A DNA stretch of 64,000 bases from Bicyclus anynana (taxonomy: Eukaryota > Arthropoda > Insecta > Lepidoptera > Nymphalidae). Below are positions 1 to 9,987 of this stretch, piece by piece; position 1 is the first letter of the stretch, and the number at the start of each line of letters is the position of its first letter. The DNA lies in the NCBI RefSeq assembly GCF_947172395.1, contig NC_069104.1, forward strand, positions 3,995,355-4,059,354, in the 5' to 3' direction. The notes under the pieces are model-generated. The model was not told the origin of the DNA. It worked only from the letters and a program-made list of their open reading frames with translations, and did not search any database. The position numbers were made by a program, and so were the translations under genes.

Positions 1-104
1 GGTAGGGGTAGGGTAGGGGTAGAGTAGGGTAGTGTAAGGGATAGGGAAGAAGTGCAAATAAATAAATTAATAAGTCAAAGCGAAGCTTGAGCGGGTCCGC
101 TAGT
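1..104 (+). repeat. G-rich simple repeat and Helitron 3' end
   Basis: Bases 1-50 are a degenerate GGTAGGG/GGTAGGGG array. It is not the TTAGG insect telomere repeat. Bases 75-104 (AGCGGGTCCGCTAGT) look like the hairpin plus CTAGT end of a LEP1-like Helitron whose 5' part lies outside the window or has been replaced by the array. Confidence 0.45.
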
Positions 105-238
105 ACACATATAAAGGCTACTGAAAGCCTTTATATGTATAATTACGCTATGAGTAGTTACATTAACTCCATAGCAAATACGCTGCAAAATAAATGCGTT
201 GCTTACTATCGGTTTAAAAAATATTAAGGTATAAAAAT

Positions 239-310
239 TGGAGATGCCGGGGATCGAACCCGGGGCCTTTCACATGCAAAGCGAACGCTCTACCACTGAG
301 CTACATCCCC
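239..310 (-). tRNA. tRNA-Ala (UGC), copy 1
   Basis: A 72-nt tRNA with discriminator A. The acceptor stem GGGGATG/CATCTCC pairs throughout with one G-T wobble. The anticodon loop is TTTGCAT (anticodon TGC) and the T arm is CCGGGTTCGATCCCCGG. On the minus strand it is followed by a T-run (ATTTTTATACC) suited to Pol III termination. It is identical to the other five copies in the window. Its 5' flank resembles that of the copy at 1076. Confidence 0.95.
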
Positions 311-491
311 ATGAAATATATTACTAAAAGCCTTATATCTACTTTAGTTACTTTACACATTAATTTAAAACAACTGTCTAAATAACAAGTTTATTACCAA
401 CAAGTTACCACGACCCATCCAACCTGGTGGTAAGTGAGTGATGTAATCTAATTGGTCTAAGTCCAAGTTTGTTCTAGCCATATCTCAGAAT

Positions 492-778
492 TTTGACGGC
501 CTGCGCGGTAGATATACAAGACGGAGGTCCTCTGGGTTCGATCCCCGGCGGGGCCGATTGAGATTTTCTTAATTGGTCTAGGTTGGGTGGTAGGAGGATT
601 CGGCCGTGGCTACCTACCCTACCGACAAAGACGTACCGCCAAGCGATTTAACGTTCCGGAATGATGTCGTGTAGAAACTGAAAGGAGCGTGGATTCTCAT
701 TCTCCTCATAACAGGTTAGCCCGCTTCATCTTAGATTGCATCTTCACTCACCATTAGGTGAGTGCTAACTTAACTGCT
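492..778 (+). mobile_element. SINE family B copy (tRNA-derived, GACGGCC head)
   Basis: Begins TTTGACGGCC with a tRNA-like B box (GGGTTCGATCCCCGGC). It continues with the family body (TACCGCCAAGCGATTTA, GTCGTGTAGAAAC, CAGGTTAGCCCGCTTCATC, TCACTCACCATTAGGTGAG) and is degenerate towards the tail. At least seven other copies occur in the window. It is 5' modified, lacking part of the CCGTGGCGCAGTGG A box. Confidence 0.8.
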
Positions 779-1075
779 TCTGAAATAACAGAACCTCCCA
801 AAACACATTAACTTAGGAAATAAGTGCAGGTGTTACTAAGCAAGTTACAATAAGAAGAAATACCACATTAATCGTTCTCCTCCTAATATTGCGTACCTAC
901 TACTAGAGAAGATTTAAGGTTATAGCTCATTAAAGCCAATCGGCACCTGACCACCAACATCTAGTCTTTATGTAAACTTGTAAAGTCATACTCTCATCTC
1001 AATACATCAACTCAGTAATTCAGCTGCAAAAAAACATGTTTACACACTTTATTCGAAGACAAAAGGTCAAAAAAT

Positions 1076-1147
1076 TGGAGATGCCGGGGATCGAACCCGG
1101 GGCCTTTCACATGCAAAGCGAACGCTCTACCACTGAGCTACATCCCC
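1076..1147 (-). tRNA. tRNA-Ala (UGC), copy 2
   Basis: Identical 72-nt tRNA to the copy at 239, with anticodon TGC and a T-run (ATTTTTTGACC) after the 3' end on the minus strand. The 5' flank, read on the minus strand, contains TATTTAAACAGTTG and GTCATC just before the gene, shared with the plus-strand copy at 7901. This supports a real, duplicated gene rather than a SINE head. Confidence 0.95.
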
Positions 1148-1928
1148 GATGACTTAAATATATAAAAGCCTAATGTCGACGTAAAATCTTCAACCAACTG
1201 TTTAAATAATAGAAGCTTATTACCAGCAAACTCACACAAGTTGTTTAATTAAGAACAAGTGACTTAATCTGTTATTAATTAGTGACGAATGACGATAGTC
1301 TATATCAGTAAAAGATTTTCCCGATATCTGACGTCACCCAGACTCTCGGGGGCTACCGGACTGATACACTCAGGCCAAAACACCCTTCCAAAATGACCCT
1401 TTAAGCCGAAGTCGAATCTTAGAAGAGACGCCTTTAAGGAGAGTCGTTCCGCCCTCATCTTCTGCTTCTGCCTTCGGGCCCCATCAGGCGATACTTCTGT
1501 GCTCGCCCAAAACCCCCGGCGACGCCGCTGAGGTCCCATTACTTACACAATCTGGTAAAAAAATTAATGAATCTTCGCCAGCGAACACAAAGTCTTCAAA
1601 TTTATTCTTCTATGGTCCTTTAGACCCTACAACAAACAGAAACAATTAAAAAATATTTTATAGAAACTGCGATGCACTCCCTTGTTTTTTTCTGATTCCT
1701 GATGAGAGACAAGATTAAAGATTCCTGGCTTCATGTTGTCAACCTGAGTTCAGGAATCTTTAAGATCAGAAAATAGGCTGCTTATAGAAGATACTTCACT
1801 CAGCTGCAGGCTCCTCTTACTCAAAAAGTAAGTCAATAGTTATGATTCACCAGACCGGGAACAAAATGCCATTTCACGCTCTAGGGTATAATGATCATTA
1901 TTTCGACATCCCAGAGAAACGGCTATAT
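1148..1928. other. Stretch without a recognised gene
   Basis: Contains the duplicated tRNA 5' flank (1148-1240). A relatively GC-rich patch at 1320-1540 holds a 79-codon minus-strand open frame (1300-1539) rich in Arg and Lys. No start context, splice sites or family could be supported for that frame; it is most likely a remnant of a mobile element. The rest is AT-rich. Confidence 0.4.
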
Positions 1929-2098
1929 ACATATCTAGTGTACTAGTCCCACTAGGTGGACTGACGACATCAAGCGAGTCGCAGGGATTCGCTGGATGCA
2001 GGTGGCAGTATCGTGATGTTTGGAAGTCCCTACAAAAGGCCTATGTCCTGCAGTGGACGTCCATCAGCTGATATGATGATGATGATGACATATCTAGT
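1929..2098 (+). mobile_element. 5'-truncated RTE LINE 3' end with 11-bp TSD
   Basis: Bases 1954-2087 encode the C-terminal end of the same RTE protein as 4519-6660 (RWTDDIKRVAGIRWMQ-like), then the stop and a GATGATGATGATGA tail. The direct repeat ACATATCTAGT flanks it at 1929-1939 and 2088-2098 and is a convincing target-site duplication. A one-base break in the frame (GGTGGCAGTATC) marks it as dead. Confidence 0.9.
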
Positions 2099-2437
2099 AA
2101 ATGAAAATATTATTTTTTGTATGAAACAGCCTTAAGGATCATTATCGATCGCGAAGTAATTATAATAAATCCAAGGTGGGACAGTTTTTGTTGTTCGGTC
2201 GATCATTGTCTGCTCATATATGGCTCAGATAGCTGACGTTGCATTTAAGCCGACCCTGCTGGCTTAATCGGCGTACTAATTGATATTTTTCTTGTTCCAA
2301 TTTCATAGCATTAGCCACCTTATTTGTACGTGATTATGCTAAGAGCCATTACTAAATGACGTCACAAATTTCAACATTCTTCGCGTTGACAGGTGTAGGA
2401 CACCGCATGCTAAGAGCATTTCCCCATTAAATTATAG

Positions 2438-2768
2438 GTCAAAGTCAAAATTCGTTTATTTCAATTAGTTACAGTTATGCTTAGTTTATAAGCACTTTCG
2501 AAACGTCAGGTAATAATATTATTAGATAATGGTGATAATAATTGGTGAACGGTGAATAATTGGTTGAAAACTTAGTTACGAGGGTTCCAAAGCGCCTTAG
2601 TCCGAGAAGAGCCACAAACTCAGCCAGGTTTATTTTTGTTTTGTTTATCACCATTTGACATTTTTTATCTAGAACTAAGAACACAATCGTATAGTGCATG
2701 CAATTCAATTCCAAGCATTTTTATCATCTAAATAATCCGTAACACATAAGATTTTCTATAAGCCTGCG
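2438..2768 (-). mobile_element. LINE 3' end, TTGACTTTGAC-tailed family
   Basis: Read on the minus strand this is the last part of a non-LTR ORF2 (a degraded 'KRRLIEK...DDK' tail), then the family 3' UTR (CTGAGTTTGTGGCTCTTCTCGGAC, AAGTGCTTATAAACTAAGC) and a TTTGACTTTGAC tail at 2438. Plus-strand relatives are at 7598, 16330 and 20100. Confidence 0.75.
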
Positions 2769-3172
2769 TTTAATTATGATTTCTTAATAATAACTTTACG
2801 CGAATACATCAGCTCTTTGCTATCAAAAAAATTCGTATCAACGCATTTAAAAGGCCTTCAATGTTTAGAACGACACAATCTACTATTTATAAGGTTATTT
2901 AAAAATAAATTATTTAATAAAAATAAAGAAAAATTTTCAAGAAATCGTTCCATCTATTGCTTCCAGTTTTTGAAAATTCCACGCCACAGGTTGACAGGAA
3001 CAAGGCAACACATTGCACCGGGTACGTGTAATTCCTCCATTGAATTCGATGATATTTTCTGATTTAGTATTTGCTGTGACCACAAGAGACCGTGGCAGCG
3101 TCATCCGGGTGTTTGAGCGACCGCATAAGTTATGTTTGAATGAGGCTGAGGACTAAGATAGAAGAGTATATT

Positions 3173-3370
3173 ATGGCGGAACAGCTCTCTAAGGGCGATA
3201 CACTGAGGTCAGGCCACGGCTTACTGGGAAGATCTGATGCGGTGGAGTTTGAAACCATCTTCCAGATTGAAGATGGTTCCAAACTAGCCAGCGAGTGGAA
3301 CCCGGTGGTAGAATTGTGCACACCAAGAGGGCGCCGCGAAACGCCTAATAATAAAAGCGATGTCGTGAGT
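3173..3370 (+). CDS. Candidate first coding exon, unknown protein
   Basis: I do not recognise this protein. The frame opens at ATG 3173 (TATTATGGCG, a good insect initiation context) and reads MAEQLSKGDTLRSGHGLLG and onward for 66 codons to GATGTC followed by GTGAGTG, a strong donor at 3371. The frame stays open past the donor to 3466. Base composition is richer than the surrounding DNA. No acceptor-bearing partner exon was found nearby. It could instead be a remnant of a mobile-element ORF. Confidence 0.3.
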
Positions 3371-3764
3371 GTGGTTTGCCTAAACAGCCAAAAACGCGAG
3401 GTTGTTGAAAAAAGAAAAAGAACTAGAAAGAGAGTAGATCGATTCTGCTATGATATCGACAGCTGATGTCAATTTCGCATCTCGCAACTTCAGTCCCGTC
3501 GTGACCACGATCCATGCAACTGGGTCGAAATAACATTAAAAATCTCGTCGTTTTATCGTGGTATGTACCCGTTTAAATAATATTCACTCCTAATGTCTCG
3601 TCCTGGTATTCTCGTCCAGGTGACGTATGAAGGTAGAGACCTCGTCTTCGCTGGCGAAAGCTCTTCGCAGAGGTCATGTTGCAAAGAGAACGTTGTCAGT
3701 GGCAGTGAGACGATCATTTTCTCCCAGTATCTCTTTATGTAGGAGGTGTTGAAATCAAGGTGAA

Positions 3765-3830
3765 GTAGAAGCAAAAGCCAGAGCATCGCTCATAGAATAC
3801 CAATGCTATGAGCGATGCTTTGGCTTCTAC
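3765..3830. repeat. Strong 66-nt hairpin
   Basis: The left arm (3765-3795) ends AGCATCGCTCATAG and the right arm (3806-3830) begins CTATGAGCGATGCT. They are separated by a 10-base loop, with a 6-base bulge lower in the left arm and the outer parts (GTAGAAGC / GCTTCTAC) also paired. The size and shape are compatible with a pre-miRNA or a snap-back MITE remnant. Confidence 0.6.
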
Positions 3831-4506
3831 TGTTAACTATGAAGTATAAAACCTATAGTATAAAAAATATAGGTAGGTAAGTGTGTAAATTTTTTCAGTT
3901 TAAATTAAATTTAGAATAGTTTTAAGTATTTGTATTTTCACATTATTTGAAAAAGTTAAAGTCATGATAAACTGAAATGCCCTATCAAAATGTATCTACG
4001 ACTGCATCTTACCACTTACCATCAAGTGAGCTCGAATTCAAATAAAAAAGGGATTTGACTTTTCATTGCATTTACATTGACTTGGACAAAATGGTTCGAT
4101 GAAACGTGAGAAGTTTTAAAACAAACCTTATTTGTATATAGATACAGTTTAAAACACTTTGAATTTGATCAACCAATAACATTCCGAACGTTCAAGTAAA
4201 TATGTTTCTTATTTTTATTTAAACAAAGTTCATAATCAACTAACAAATGAACGCATGAAGAATGGACAAAAACACGTGATGATGAAGAATTAAGCAGACA
4301 TATATTGATGAAAATGCCATTCAGGCGGTTTTGCCTCATTACAGTCCCGGGAATTTTCGTTATTCGGAGTTTTGACGATTTACCTGAATCGCTTACATTT
4401 AATTTGGTCTTTAGAATTTAAATTCCGATAAAATACAAAATGGGCCATAGAGACACAGAGAGCACGGAAATCATTCAGGCTCTATACATTTATGGACCCT
4501 TTCTGA
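3831..4506. other. AT-rich stretch, nothing recognised
   Basis: No open frame, RNA gene or repeat boundary could be supported between the hairpin and the LINE target duplication. Confidence 0.4.
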
Positions 4507-6672
4507 TAGGGCTGGTCATCATCATCAGCATCATCATCATATCAGCCGATGGACGTCCACTGCAGGACGTAGGCCTTTTGTAGGGACTTCCAAACATCAC
4601 GATACTGAGCCGCCTGCATCCAGCGAATCCCTGCGACTCGCTTGATGTCGTCAGTCCACCTGGTGGGGGGTCGGCCAACACTGCGCTTACTAGTGCGGGG
4701 TCGCCATTCCAGCACTTTGGGACCCCAACGTCCATCGGCTCTTCGAACTATGTGCCCCGCCCATTGCCACTTCAGCTTCGCAACTCGTTGAGCTATGTCG
4801 GTGACTTTGGTTCTTCTGCGGATCTCCTCATTTCTGATTCGATCACGCAGAGATACTCCTAACATAGCTCGTTCCATCGCCCGCTGTGTGACTCTAAGCC
4901 TTCTTATGAGGCCCATAGTTAGCGACCAAGTCTCGGAACCATAGGTCATCACTGGCAACACGCACTGTTCGAAGACTTTTGTCTTCAGGCACTGAGGAAT
5001 TTCGGACGAAAAGATGTCGCGAAGCTTCCCGAATGCAGCCCAGCCGAGTTGGATTCGACGGTTCACCTCTTTCTCGAAATTGGACCTACCTAACTGGATC
5101 ATATGTCCTAGGTATATGTATTCGTCTACAATTTCGAGTGCAGCGTTCTCAACTATAACTGGGTGGAGCGATACATGAGCATTACACATTATTTTTGTTT
5201 TGCCCATGTTCATTTTCAGGCCCACCTGTTGAGAAACGCTGCTGAGGTCATTGAGCATGGTACTAAGGTCATCCAGAGTCTGTGCCATGATGACTACATC
5301 ATCCGCGAACCGCAGTTGAGTGATGTACTCGCCATTGATGTTGATGCCAAGTCCGCTCCAGTCCAGAAGCTTAAAGACGTCTTCCAGTGCGGCGGTAAAT
5401 AGCTTCGGAGAGATCACATCTCCCTGACGCACTCCTCGCTGCAACTGGATTGGCCTCGTAGTCTGATCCTGAATACGGACTGACATAGTGGCGTTTTCAC
5501 GTTGAATATCAACATTCAGCTGGAACGGTATCGACTGGTGAAGTCTACGCTCCGACCTACTCGTGCCCATATTCAAAACCCCGAGTCCTTTCAACTAGAA
5601 CTGCAGAACCGCTTTGATTGCCTAGCAAATTGCGAAACTGTGGACGATCTGAACAACAGGTTCGTGGAAACTGTCCATTCCGTTGGGTCTAAGTTCTATA
5701 AGACCCACCGTGCGAAAAGAACCAAAAAGTTCTCGGACCAAACACTTAAACTCATGGAAGAGAGGCAAGAAATGAGATTACAGTCTTCAGCAGATGCGTC
5801 AAAATACCGACAAATCAGTAGACAGATCTCTAAGTCGCAAACCAGCGACTTGCGAAATTTCAATACCGAGCGTATTAAAAATGCGATTGAAAATAATCGA
5901 GGCTCGAAAGTTTTCGCCAGAGATCTGTCTATTGGACAGAGGCAGCTGACGCGTTTGAAGACCGAACACGGTAATCTAATTTCTTCCAAGCCCGAGTTAT
6001 TAAGTGAGGTCGAGAAGTTCTATGGACAGCTATACACGACTACTCAGCAGCCTGTTGCCAATTTGGCTAAAGACCCCAGAGCCAAGTTGACCCGACACTA
6101 TACCGAAGATATCCCGGACGTCAGCCTATACGAGATTAGTGTGGCTCTCAAACACCTGAAGAACAATAAGGCGCCAGGTGAGGACGGAATCACAGCAGAA
6201 CTCCTGAAAGCGGGTGGAAAACCGATACTTAAAGTCCTTCAGCGATTGTTCAATTCCGTCATTCACGAGGGCACGACGCCTGAGGCGTGGCATAGGAGCG
6301 TGGTGGTTCTGTTCTTCAAAAAAGGTGACAACACCTTGCTGAAGAATTACAGACCCATCTCGCTGCTAAGCCATGTTTACAAATTGTTCTCGAGAGTCAT
6401 TACGAATCGTCTCGCTAATAGGTTTGACGACTTCCAGCCTCCCGAACAAGCCGGTTTCCGAAAAGGCTTTAGTACCATAGACCACATCCATACGCTGCGG
6501 CAGGTTATACAGAAGACTCACGAGTATAACCAGCCACTTTGCTTAGCGTTTGTGGACTATGAGAAAGCCTTCGATTCGGTGGAAACCTGGGCTGTGCTAA
6601 GGTCATTGCAGAGATGCCGAATTGATTACAGGTATATCCAAGCGTTGAAGTGCTTGTACGTAGGGCTGGTCA
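4507..6672 (-). mobile_element. RTE-clade LINE with inverted 5' segment (twin priming)
   Basis: The element is flanked by the 12-bp direct repeat TAGGGCTGGTCA (4507-4518 and 6661-6672). The 3' half is on the minus strand (about 5500 down to the stop at 4542, then a (TGA)n tail to 4519). It carries RT motifs RGVRQGDVISP and FADD plus the C-terminal region ending WTSIG. The 5' half is inverted (about 5515-6660, plus strand). It carries the linker to the endonuclease, NNKAPGEDGI, YRPISLLS, QAGFRKGFST and the catalytic AFVDYEKAFDS motif. The plus segment stops at ...KCLY and the minus segment starts at ENATMS..., so the two breakpoints abut in the original ORF. The apurinic endonuclease domain is missing by 5' truncation. 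The element is dead in this arrangement. Confidence 0.95.
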
Positions 6673-7160
6673 ACAAAATAAAATAGCGCAATTCGTTAGA
6701 AGTTAAAAATTTTAATAAAAAATAAAACCGACTTCAGGAACGTAAGACGTACCGACTAAATTAAAAAGCGAAAAATAACATCATCTTCTTCTTCTTTCCT
6801 GGGCCTTTTCCGCACTTGGCCACTAGGGTTGGCCTACGTAGAAATAACATCATATTATGTTCCTACTTTACTGATTACCTGCAGATCAATTTGAAAGCGG
6901 TGCCAACCCGATGATGTATGTACGATGATGACCTTCATAAAATTGTAGTGATTTAAATTGCTTAATGAAAATATTAAAAACACTATAGTCGCCCTTACGA
7001 ATTTTGAAAGTTCCCCTCGATTTCTCCAGTTTCTATCATCAAACCCTGACAAAAAAAATGGGACCACCTCGCGAGTAATCGAGTAACATACATTACAAAA
7101 AAAAAACATAGACCTGAATTGAGAACCTCCTTTTTTTTTGAAGTCAGTTAAAAACTGGCC
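6673..7160. mobile_element. Non-autonomous element ending in AACCGACTTC motifs
   Basis: The left side has AAAACCGACTTC (6725-6736) followed by AAATTAAAAAGCGAAAAATAACATC. The right side has GAACCTCC...TTTGAAGTCAGTT (7121-7149). The same end motifs bound the foldback elements at 10429 and 40114. The interior is AT-rich and holds no supported gene. Confidence 0.45.
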
Positions 7161-7209
7161 ATTTAGAGCAATATATACTTACTGATGGTATAAATAGGTA
7201 AAATTTGTG

Positions 7210-7355
7210 GTATTGTAGGGGGTATTCTATAATTCTACTAAACCAATTTTGATAATTATTTTACCACTAGGAAGCCACATTACTTGTGTGTGTCATAGGT
7301 TATATTTTATCCCCGTATTCTTACGGGAACGGGAACTACGCGGGCGTTGGCTAGT
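7210..7355 (+). mobile_element. LEP1-like Helitron fragment
   Basis: The 3' part GGGAACGGGAACTACGCGGG...GTTGGCTAGTAAC matches the ends of the copies at 13053, 35180 and 58864. It ends in CTAG before T, as expected for a Helitron 3' end. The 5' end is degraded. Confidence 0.6.
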
Positions 7356-7597
7356 AACTAATATAGCACAAAAGTTGTAGGCTCTGACCCAAGTTAACAG
7401 GTTGGAAGATCCGTCTGCCATACATGTTTGGAAATTCCCACCAATAAAATAAAATTGTATTTTGTCGCTAAAAACGGCCTTTTGTAGTCAATAACATTCC
7501 AAATTTTCAGTTTAGCGATAGTTTAGAAACATAGATACCTACTCGTAAGTCGTATTTAACAATTTTCTTTATATAGCTGTTTGCTTATACCTTAAAA

Positions 7598-7797
7598 ACC
7601 TTGGCTGAATTTGTTGTGGGCTCTTCTCGGACCAAGGCGCGTTTGGAACCCTCGTAACTTTAGTTTTAAGTTTTCGACTATTATTACCACCATTAAATTA
7701 AATTAATTTATGACATAATCTTGACCTTTCAAAAGTGCTTGTAAACTAAGCGTAATTGAAATAAATGAATTTTGACTTTTGACTTTTTGACTTTATA
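7598..7797 (+). mobile_element. LINE 3' end, TTTTGACTT-tailed family
   Basis: Contains TTGGCTGAATTTGTTGTGGG, CTCTTCTCGGACCAAGGCGC and AAGTGCTTGTAAACTAAGC, then AAATAAATGAATTTTGACTTTTGACTT. It is the same family as 2438, 16330 and 20100. Only the 3' UTR remains. Confidence 0.8.
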
Positions 7798-7900
7798 AAA
7801 TATGGTAACATATTAAATGGTATGGTGCTTTCCGGTCGTATTTAAACAGTTGAAGAGTATTATGTTTTATTTCATTGATTTTAACGATTTAATTGTCATC

Positions 7901-7972
7901 GGGGATGTAGCTCAGTGGTAGAGCGTTCGCTTTGCATGTGAAAGGCCCCGGGTTCGATCCCCGGCATCTCCA
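7901..7972 (+). tRNA. tRNA-Ala (UGC), copy 3
   Basis: Same 72-nt sequence as copy 1 with anticodon TGC. A terminator TTTTTT starts about 6 bases downstream. The 5' flank (TATTTAAACAGTTGAAGAGT...GTCATC) resembles that of the next copy at 8317 and the minus-strand copy at 1076. Confidence 0.95.
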
Positions 7973-8316
7973 AATTGTTTTTTATTCATTTTGGTTCTTT
8001 TTCAAAAGCCAATATTACCACAGCCAGATATTTTGTTTGTTATCTCCATTTTACAATATAATTTACGAGTATAAGTTAACTAAATGTAACTATCAAGAAA
8101 TATCATCATATCATTTACAACCTATTTGGAATTGATTCAGAATAAGTAGATCTTTTGACGGCCTCGATTGAGTAGATCCAGAGATTACCCCTTAGAATAC
8201 CACAAACTTTACCTCTTTAGGTATTAGGACACGATAACAGTTGAAGTTTCAGACCGTTTAAACAGTTGAAAAGTTTTTTGTTTTATTAGATTGGTTTTAA
8301 CAATGTATGTATCATC

Positions 8317-8388
8317 GGGGATGTAGCTCAGTGGTAGAGCGTTCGCTTTGCATGTGAAAGGCCCCGGGTTCGATCCCCGGCATCTCCA
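8317..8388 (+). tRNA. tRNA-Ala (UGC), copy 4
   Basis: Same tRNA, 345 bases downstream of copy 3 in the same orientation. The 5' flank CGTTTAAACAGTTGAAAAG...GTATCATC is shared with copy 3. Termination is at CTTTTTA just after the gene. Confidence 0.95.
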
Positions 8389-8659
8389 ACTTTTTATACT
8401 TTTAATACAATATTATATTATTTTATAGGACCTAATGACCTCAAGTCGAATGAGCTAACCAATGGGCAAACAGGGAGTGTGATGCAAAATATATTAATGT
8501 TATTCAAGTTTTTTCAAGTTTTATATTACCAGCAGCGGCGGCGTGCATTAGGTTTATAATTATTGTATGTACTATTGTACAAAATAGAAAATTATTTAAT
8601 CAATACAGTTTCTTAATAAGTAATTTTTGCATAGATATATGAAATACACGCCACTGAGT

Positions 8660-9337
8660 ACGAGTAGTTCGCTTTTGTGCATTGCACCAACGATATTTTA
8701 TACTAGATATGTTACGTTACGTTAGAGCCGTGATAGCCCAGTGGATATGACCTTTGCCTCCGATTCCGGAGGGTGTGGGTTCGAATCCGGTCCAGGGCAT
8801 GCAACTCCAACTTTTCAGTTGTGTGCATTTTAAGAAATTAAATATCACGTGTCTCAATCGGTGAAGGAAAACATCGTGAGGAAACCTGCATACCAGAGAA
8901 TTATCTTAATTCTCTGCGTGTGTTAAGTCTGTCAATCCGCATTGGGCCAGCGTGGTGGACTATTGGCCTAACCCCTCTCATTCTGAGAGGAGACTCGAGC
9001 CCAGCAGTGAGCGGAATATGGGTTGATGACGATGTTACGTGCATACAAAATAAGCTCATAAACTGATCCAAATTTAGCTACACCAAATAGCGCACACGTC
9101 CACAATTTTGTGTTTAGTTACATTATACCTACATTTATGTAAAATATATAGTTTTTACATTTTACACTTCCTGCATACACAACTCGACATTGTAGACAGT
9201 ATTAGGTATGATTTGTGTAAATAACTTTCGTTATTTACTACGCGAATAAATGAAATTAAGACAATCAGCCACTTTTGTTCGCCTCAATTTCGACGCGGAC
9301 ATATCTAATAGTATAAAATCTTTGTCATTGCACCAAT
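8660..9337. mobile_element. MITE-like inverted-repeat element interrupted by a SINE
   Basis: The left end (8667-8710) reads TTCGCTTTTGTGCATTGCAC...ATTTTATACTAGATATGTTAC. The reverse complement of the right end (9260-9337) reads GGTGCAATGACAAAG ATTTTATACTATTAGATATGT. The interior (TCCAAATTTAGCTAC, AATAACTTTCGTT, GAAATTAAGACAATCAGCC) recurs at 56985-57295 without the SINE. The SINE at 8722-9033 therefore inserted into an existing copy. Confidence 0.7.
8722..9033 (+). mobile_element. SINE family A copy (GCCGTGATAGCCCAGTGG head)
   Basis: Full-length tRNA-derived SINE. It has A-box-like GATAGCCCAGTGG, B-box-like GGGTTCGAATCC, body AAATATCACGTGTCTCAA, GAGGAAACCTGCATACCAGA and GGCCAGCGTGGTGGACTATT, and a GGTTGATGACGATG tail. 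A direct repeat ATGTTACGT (8709-8717 and 9032-9040) fits a target duplication. Confidence 0.9.
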
Positions 9338-9623
9338 TTGCAAAGACTGCTCTACAATGCTATGAACATTCGTCACCAAAGTAGAGTCGTGAGCGGATTA
9401 CTGATGATTTACGACTTTGCTCGTGAGCTGAATGTCCTTTCGCCATTACCTCCCCTGGCTTCTTGCGACCGTGCCATTACTTGGGGCCACGAAAAATATT
9501 TTTTTTTAAGTTTGCGATTTAAAATAATCGATTTATTTGTAAGTAACAATAGATATGTACAATATACCAAAATAATGATGATACTCGTAAGTAGGTACCT
9601 ATCATCATATGTTTATGTATATC

Positions 9624-9987
9624 ACCAGCGGACGCCCGCGATTTCGTCCGCGTGGAATTTAGTTTTTTACAAATCCCTTGGGAACCATGGATTTTTCCGG
9701 GATGAAAAGTAGTCTATATGTTAAGGCTATAATATATCTTAGTACCATTTCAGCTAATTCGGTTCAGTAGTTGAGGCGTGAAATAGTAACAAACATTCAT
9801 ATCATCAAAATCATCAGTTTTCGCAAATCTCGGGAAACGATGGACTTTCGGGCTAAAAAGTAACCTATGAGTTAATCCAGAGTAAAATCTATTTCCATTC
9901 CAAATTTCAGCTAAATCGCTTCAGTAATAGCGGCGTTATAGAGTAACAAACATCCATACAAACTTTCGCGTTTATAATATTAGTAGA
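9624..9987 (-). mobile_element. LEP1-like Helitron, minus orientation
   Basis: On the plus strand it starts at CCAGCGGACGCCCGCGATTTCG (3' end hairpin, reverse complement) and ends TTTATAATATTAGTAGA (the TACTAATATTATAAA 5' end). The interior carries the typical ATTTTTCCGGGATGAAAAG and TTTCAGCTAAATCGCTTCAG blocks. No coding capacity. Confidence 0.8.

Noticed and set aside
1..50. Telomere-like G-rich array
   Set aside because: The unit is GGTAGGG-like and irregular, not the TTAGG repeat of Lepidoptera.
5163..5402. Open frame on the plus strand opposite the RTE 3' half
   Set aside because: Antisense shadow of the RTE ORF. It has no independent motif.
5696..5989. 97-codon minus-strand frame opposite the RTE 5' half
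   Set aside because: Antisense shadow of the inverted RTE coding segment.
8726..8800. tRNA gene at the SINE A head
   Set aside because: Promoter boxes are present but it lacks a closed acceptor stem and is followed by the SINE body, with many copies in the window.
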